A stretch of 39,129 nt of DNA from an uncultured beta proteobacterium (GTDB lineage: Bacteria > Pseudomonadota > Gammaproteobacteria > Burkholderiales > Burkholderiaceae_C). The translations under genes and the position numbers were made by a program. Location: NCBI GenBank assembly GCA_903886275.1, contig CAISLN010000108.1:1-39129 (forward strand), given 5' to 3'. This document shows positions 36,361 to 39,129 of the stretch, one piece after another. Numbering within the stretch: the first letter of the stretch is position 1; every line of letters begins with the position of its first letter. A model generated the notes under the pieces. It was given only the letters and a program-made list of their open reading frames with translations. It ran no database searches and had not been told where the DNA came from.

Positions 36361-38294
36361 TTCAAATCACACTCCCAGACGGCTCGATACGCGAATTTCC
36401 CGGCCCGGTAACGGTGGCGGAAGTGGCAGCCTCCATTGGTGCCGGTCTGGCCAAGGCCGCGCTGGCTGGCAAGGTTCGCGCCGAAGGTGAGCCTGTCACT
36501 GCGGGCAAGGTGGTGGATACCAGCTATCAGATGACGACCAACAGCGCGCTGTCCATCATCACCGCCAAGGACGCCGACGGTCTGGAAGTGATTCGCCACA
36601 GCACGGCCCACTTGCTGGCCTATGCAGTGAAAGAGCTGTTTCCGGATGCCCAGGTCACCATCGGCCCGGTGATCGAAAACGGTTTCTTCTACGATTTCTC
36701 CTACAAGCGACCCTTCACTCCGGAAGACCTGGTTGCCATGGAAAAGAAGATGACCGAACTGGCCAACAAGGACGAGCCCTTGACGCGCCGTGTGCTGCCG
36801 CGTGACGAGGCCGTGGCTTACTTCAAGAGTCTGGGCGAACACTACAAGGCTGAGATCATTGAGAGCATCCCTGCCGACCAAGATGTTTCGCTGTACCGCG
36901 AAGGTGCGTTCGAAGACCTGTGCCGCGGCCCGCACGTGCCTAGCACCGGCAAGCTCAAGCACTTCAAGCTGATGAAGCTGGCCGGCGCCTACTGGCGCGG
37001 CGACCACAAAAACGAAATGCTGCAGCGGGTCTATGGAACGGCCTGGGCCACCAAGGACGATTTGCAGCAGCACCTGACCATGCTGGAAGAGGCCGAGAAG
37101 CGCGACCACCGCAAGTTAGGACGTGAGCTCGACCTGTTCCACATTGACGAACATGCGCCCGGTCTGGTGTTCTGGCATCCCAAGGGCTGGACCCTGTGGC
37201 AGGGCGTGGAGCAATACATGCGCCGCGTCTACCAGGACAATGGCTACCAGGAAGTCAAGGGCCCGCAGTTGCTGGACAAGGGGCTTTGGGAGAAGACGGG
37301 TCACTGGGACAAGTACCGCGAAAACATGTTTGTCACCGAATCGGAAAAGCGTGAATACGCCTTAAAGCCGATGAATTGCCCGGGCCATATCCTGATCTTC
37401 AAGCAGGGCATCAAGAGCTACCGCGACCTGCCACTGCGCTACGGCGAGTTTGGCAATTGCCACCGCAACGAGCCTTCGGGCGGTCTGCACGGCATCATGC
37501 GCGTGCGTGGCTTCACCCAGGACGACGGACACATCTTCTGCACCGAAGACCAAATCCTGTCGGAGTGTGTGGCCTACACCACGCTGCTGCAAAAGGTCTA
37601 CGCTGATTTTGGCTTCACGAAGATCATCTACAAGATCGCCACGCGTCCGGAAAAGCGCATCGGCTCCGAAGAAAGCTGGGACAAGGCAGAGCATGCGCTG
37701 ATAGAGAGCCTGCGCGCGTCCGGTTGTGAGTACGAGATCACCGCCGGCGAAGGCGCCTTCTACGGCCCCAAGATCGAATACACCTTGAAGGACGCCATAG
37801 GCCGACAGTGGCAATGCGGCACCATGCAGGTGGACTTCTTTATGACCGAGCGGTTGGACGCCGAGTATGTGGGTGAAGACGGTGCGCGCCACCGTCCCGT
37901 GATGCTGCACCGTGCGATTGTCGGAAGCCTGGAGCGGTTTATCGGAATTCTGATCGAAGAAAGCGCGGGTGCCTTGCCTTCTTGGTTGGCTCCGATCCAG
38001 ATAGCCGTGCTAAATATCACCGATGCGCAAGCAGAGTACTGCAAAAGCGTGGCAAAAATGCTGCAAGATCAAGGGCTTAGGGTTAAATTAGATCTGCGTA
38101 ATGAGAAAATTACGCTTAAAATACGCGAGCATTCGATGCAAAAGCTTCCATATCTGCTTGTTATTGGTGACAAAGAAATGGCCGCTGGCGCTGTTGCAGT
38201 GCGCGCCCGGGGTGGACAAGACCTCGGAGCAATGTCCCTTGATGCCTTTGTGCAAAAAATCACTGGCGACATTGCAAGCAAGTCCTCTGTCTAA
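36357..38294 (+). CDS. thrS: Threonyl-tRNA synthetase
   Basis: A 645-residue class II aminoacyl-tRNA synthetase (E. coli ThrS has 642). The N-terminal TGS domain begins [10 protein letters not shown]; the editing domain has [16 protein letters not shown] with the HxxxH motif; the catalytic core has MNCPGHI with zinc ligand Cys341, [15 protein letters not shown], and motif 3 near [15 protein letters not shown]; the anticodon-binding domain ends the protein. ATG 36357 lies right at the start of the TGS domain; the frame is open upstream but that part is the leader. There is no good Shine-Dalgarno before the ATG, which fits coupling to the leader ORF. infC follows after 84 bp, as in E. coli. Confidence 0.97.
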   Translation: MIQITLPDGSIREFPGPVTVAEVAASIGAGLAKAALAGKVRAEGEPVTAGKVVDTSYQMTTNSALSIITAKDADGLEVIRHSTAHLLAYAVKELFPDAQVTIGPVIENGFFYDFSYKRPFTPEDLVAMEKKMTELANKDEPLTRRVLPRDEAVAYFKSLGEHYKAEIIESIPADQDVSLYREGAFEDLCRGPHVPSTGKLKHFKLMKLAGAYWRGDHKNEMLQRVYGTAWATKDDLQQHLTMLEEAEKRDHRKLGRELDLFHIDEHAPGLVFWHPKGWTLWQGVEQYMRRVYQDNGYQEVKGPQLLDKGLWEKTGHWDKYRENMFVTESEKREYALKPMNCPGHILIFKQGIKSYRDLPLRYGEFGNCHRNEPSGGLHGIMRVRGFTQDDGHIFCTEDQILSECVAYTTLLQKVYADFGFTKIIYKIATRPEKRIGSEESWDKAEHALIESLRASGCEYEITAGEGAFYGPKIEYTLKDAIGRQWQCGTMQVDFFMTERLDAEYVGEDGARHRPVMLHRAIVGSLERFIGILIEESAGALPSWLAPIQIAVLNITDAQAEYCKSVAKMLQDQGLRVKLDLRNEKITLKIREHSMQKLPYLLVIGDKEMAAGAVAVRARGGQDLGAMSLDAFVQKITGDIASKSSV

Positions 38295-38342
38295 GGTTGT
38301 TTCCAAAGATGTTGGTTTGCCTGCGTGTGCTGTGCAGCAATC

Positions 38343-38356
38343 GCCACGTTCGTGGC
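38343..38356 (+). repeat. Small hairpin just upstream of the infC ribosome-binding site
   Basis: GCCACG-TT-CGTGGC, which would fold as a 5-bp stem with a GTTC tetraloop, lies 10 bp before the infC AAAGG. It may shape the infC translation initiation region; no T-run follows, so it is not a terminator. Confidence 0.4.
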
Positions 38357-38378
38357 AAGAATTGAAAAGGATTGAGCC

Positions 38379-38963
38379 ATCGCTACTGAATTTCGTGACC
38401 GCCGTCAGCGTGAAGAACGCAAACACCGTCTTAACCGGGAAATTATGGCCCCAGAGGTTCGCCTTACCGGGGTTGAAAATGAACCGCTCGGTGTCGTAAG
38501 CCTGATGGAAGCCCTGCGTTTGGCAGGCGAATTAGATGTTGATCTGGTTGAAATATCTGCCACGGCGAATCCGCCGGTCTGTCGTTTGATGGATTACGGC
38601 AAGTTCAAGTACCAGGAACAGAAAAAGGCTGCGGAAGCGAAGTCCAAGCAGAAGGTTATTGAGGTCAAGGAAATCAAATTCCGGCCTGGTACCGACGATG
38701 GTGACTACAACATCAAGGTGCGTAATATCCGGCGCTTTTTGGAAGATGGCGACAAGTGCAAGATTACCTTGCGCTTTCGGGGTCGCGAAATCACCCACCA
38801 GGAAATCGGACTGGCTCTGTTGCAGCGTATGCGCGAAGAGTTGGGTGACGCGATTTTGGTTGAGCAGTTTCCCAAGCTCGAAGGCCGCCAGATGGTCATG
38901 ATGATTGCCCCAGGTCGTAAAAAGCCCGGTGCGCAAAAACCTGCTGCGGAAACTGCAACGTAA
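38379..38963 (+). CDS. infC: Translation initiation factor IF-3, starting at ATC
   Basis: A 194-residue IF-3 that binds the 30S subunit and checks the start codon and initiator tRNA. The protein reads (M)[20 protein letters not shown], then [35 protein letters not shown] and the C-terminal [21 protein letters not shown] in shorter recognisable pieces. The family N-terminus needs about 22 residues before the first ATG (38445). An in-frame TGA at 38373-38375 leaves only the ATC at 38379, which has AAAGG at a good distance. Non-canonical starts (ATT, ATC, ATA) are the rule in infC and underlie self-repression by IF-3. rpmI and rplT normally follow but are not in the window. Confidence 0.94.
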   Translation: MATEFRDRRQREERKHRLNREIMAPEVRLTGVENEPLGVVSLMEALRLAGELDVDLVEISATANPPVCRLMDYGKFKYQEQKKAAEAKSKQKVIEVKEIKFRPGTDDGDYNIKVRNIRRFLEDGDKCKITLRFRGREITHQEIGLALLQRMREELGDAILVEQFPKLEGRQMVMMIAPGRKKPGAQKPAAETAT

Positions 38964-38996
38964 TTTTTTCGGCTGGTCTGGTCACCGGTTGAGATG

Positions 38997-39129
38997 AAAG
39001 TGGTGAGCTTTAATAACTCGCCACAAAAGTGGTGAGCTTTAATAACTCGCCACAAAAGTGGTGAGCTTTAATAACTCGCCACAAAAGTGGTGAGCTTTAA
39101 TAACTCGCCACAAAAGTGGTGAGCTTTAA
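38997..39129. repeat. 29-bp tandem repeat array, each unit a hairpin
   Basis: Four complete identical units (38997-39025, 39026-39054, 39055-39083, 39084-39112) and a 17-bp partial run to the window edge without any spacer. Each unit is AAA, then GTGGTGAG, a 9-nt loop CTTTAATAA, CTCGCCAC and A; the arms pair with one G-U. The array starts 33 bp after infC, where rpmI would be expected. The copies are identical, which suggests recent expansion or ongoing homogenisation. It continues beyond the window, so copy number is unknown. Not a CRISPR: there are no spacers. Confidence 0.93.

Noticed and set aside
38997..39129. CRISPR array
   Set aside because: The 29-bp units are directly adjacent with no spacers and no cas genes are present; it is a tandem repeat.

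Overview
The window looks like a chromosomal segment of a GC-rich betaproteobacterium (Burkholderiales, probably a facultatively anaerobic member of the Comamonadaceae). This is inferred from the gene content: an E. coli-type fumarate reductase, a SWIB protein with a histone-like Lys/Ala/Pro tail, dppBCDFA, a MocR-controlled polyamine cluster and thrS-infC. The species cannot be named from the sequence alone.

Layout. (1) Positions 1-531 are a scarred junction: the right end of an IS66-family element stops at 141, directly against the 3' third of a tRNA gene, followed by what looks like the N-terminal remnant of a DMT transporter. (2) 532-4512 encodes one large membrane hybrid histidine kinase (Cache, two PAS, HisKA/HATPase, two receiver domains, HPt). 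(3) 4531-7958 is an frdABCD operon with an FNR/Anr-type box (one mismatch) at class II spacing from a plausible -10. (4) fhs (formate-tetrahydrofolate ligase) follows. (5) A complete dipeptide ABC transporter, dppBCDFA, runs leftward (16116 to 10484), with the binding-protein gene last. (6) A small accessory stretch carries the SWIB/histone-tail protein, an RraA-like protein and an EamA exporter.

(7) Positions 18564-34490 form a polyamine/putrescine catabolic island: agmatinase-family ureohydrolase, PuuB-type oxidase, MocR/GabR regulator (opposite strand), PuuD, PuuA-type ligase, SpuC-type transaminase, PotFGHI-type importer, PuuC-type dehydrogenase, GabT and a second, divergent glutamine-synthetase-fold ligase. 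Together they can bring in or make putrescine, degrade it through gamma-glutamylated intermediates or by direct transamination, and pass GABA to succinate semialdehyde. No puuR-like repressor and no separate succinate-semialdehyde dehydrogenase is present. Internal terminators divide the island into puuD-puuA-spuC, potF, and potGHI-puuC-gabT-ligase.

(8) aceA (isocitrate lyase) has two perfect copies of a 12-bp palindrome in its promoter, one overlapping the likely -10. (9) thrS is preceded by a terminator hairpin nested in a short leader ORF whose stop overlaps the thrS start. infC starts at a non-canonical ATC. Downstream of infC the window ends inside an array of 29-bp tandem repeats, each able to form a hairpin.

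Most of the window is conserved metabolism. The features I consider least explained are the 29-bp hairpin repeat array after infC, the thrS leader, the twin aceA operators, the second gamma-glutamylamide-type ligase, and the IS66/tRNA junction.
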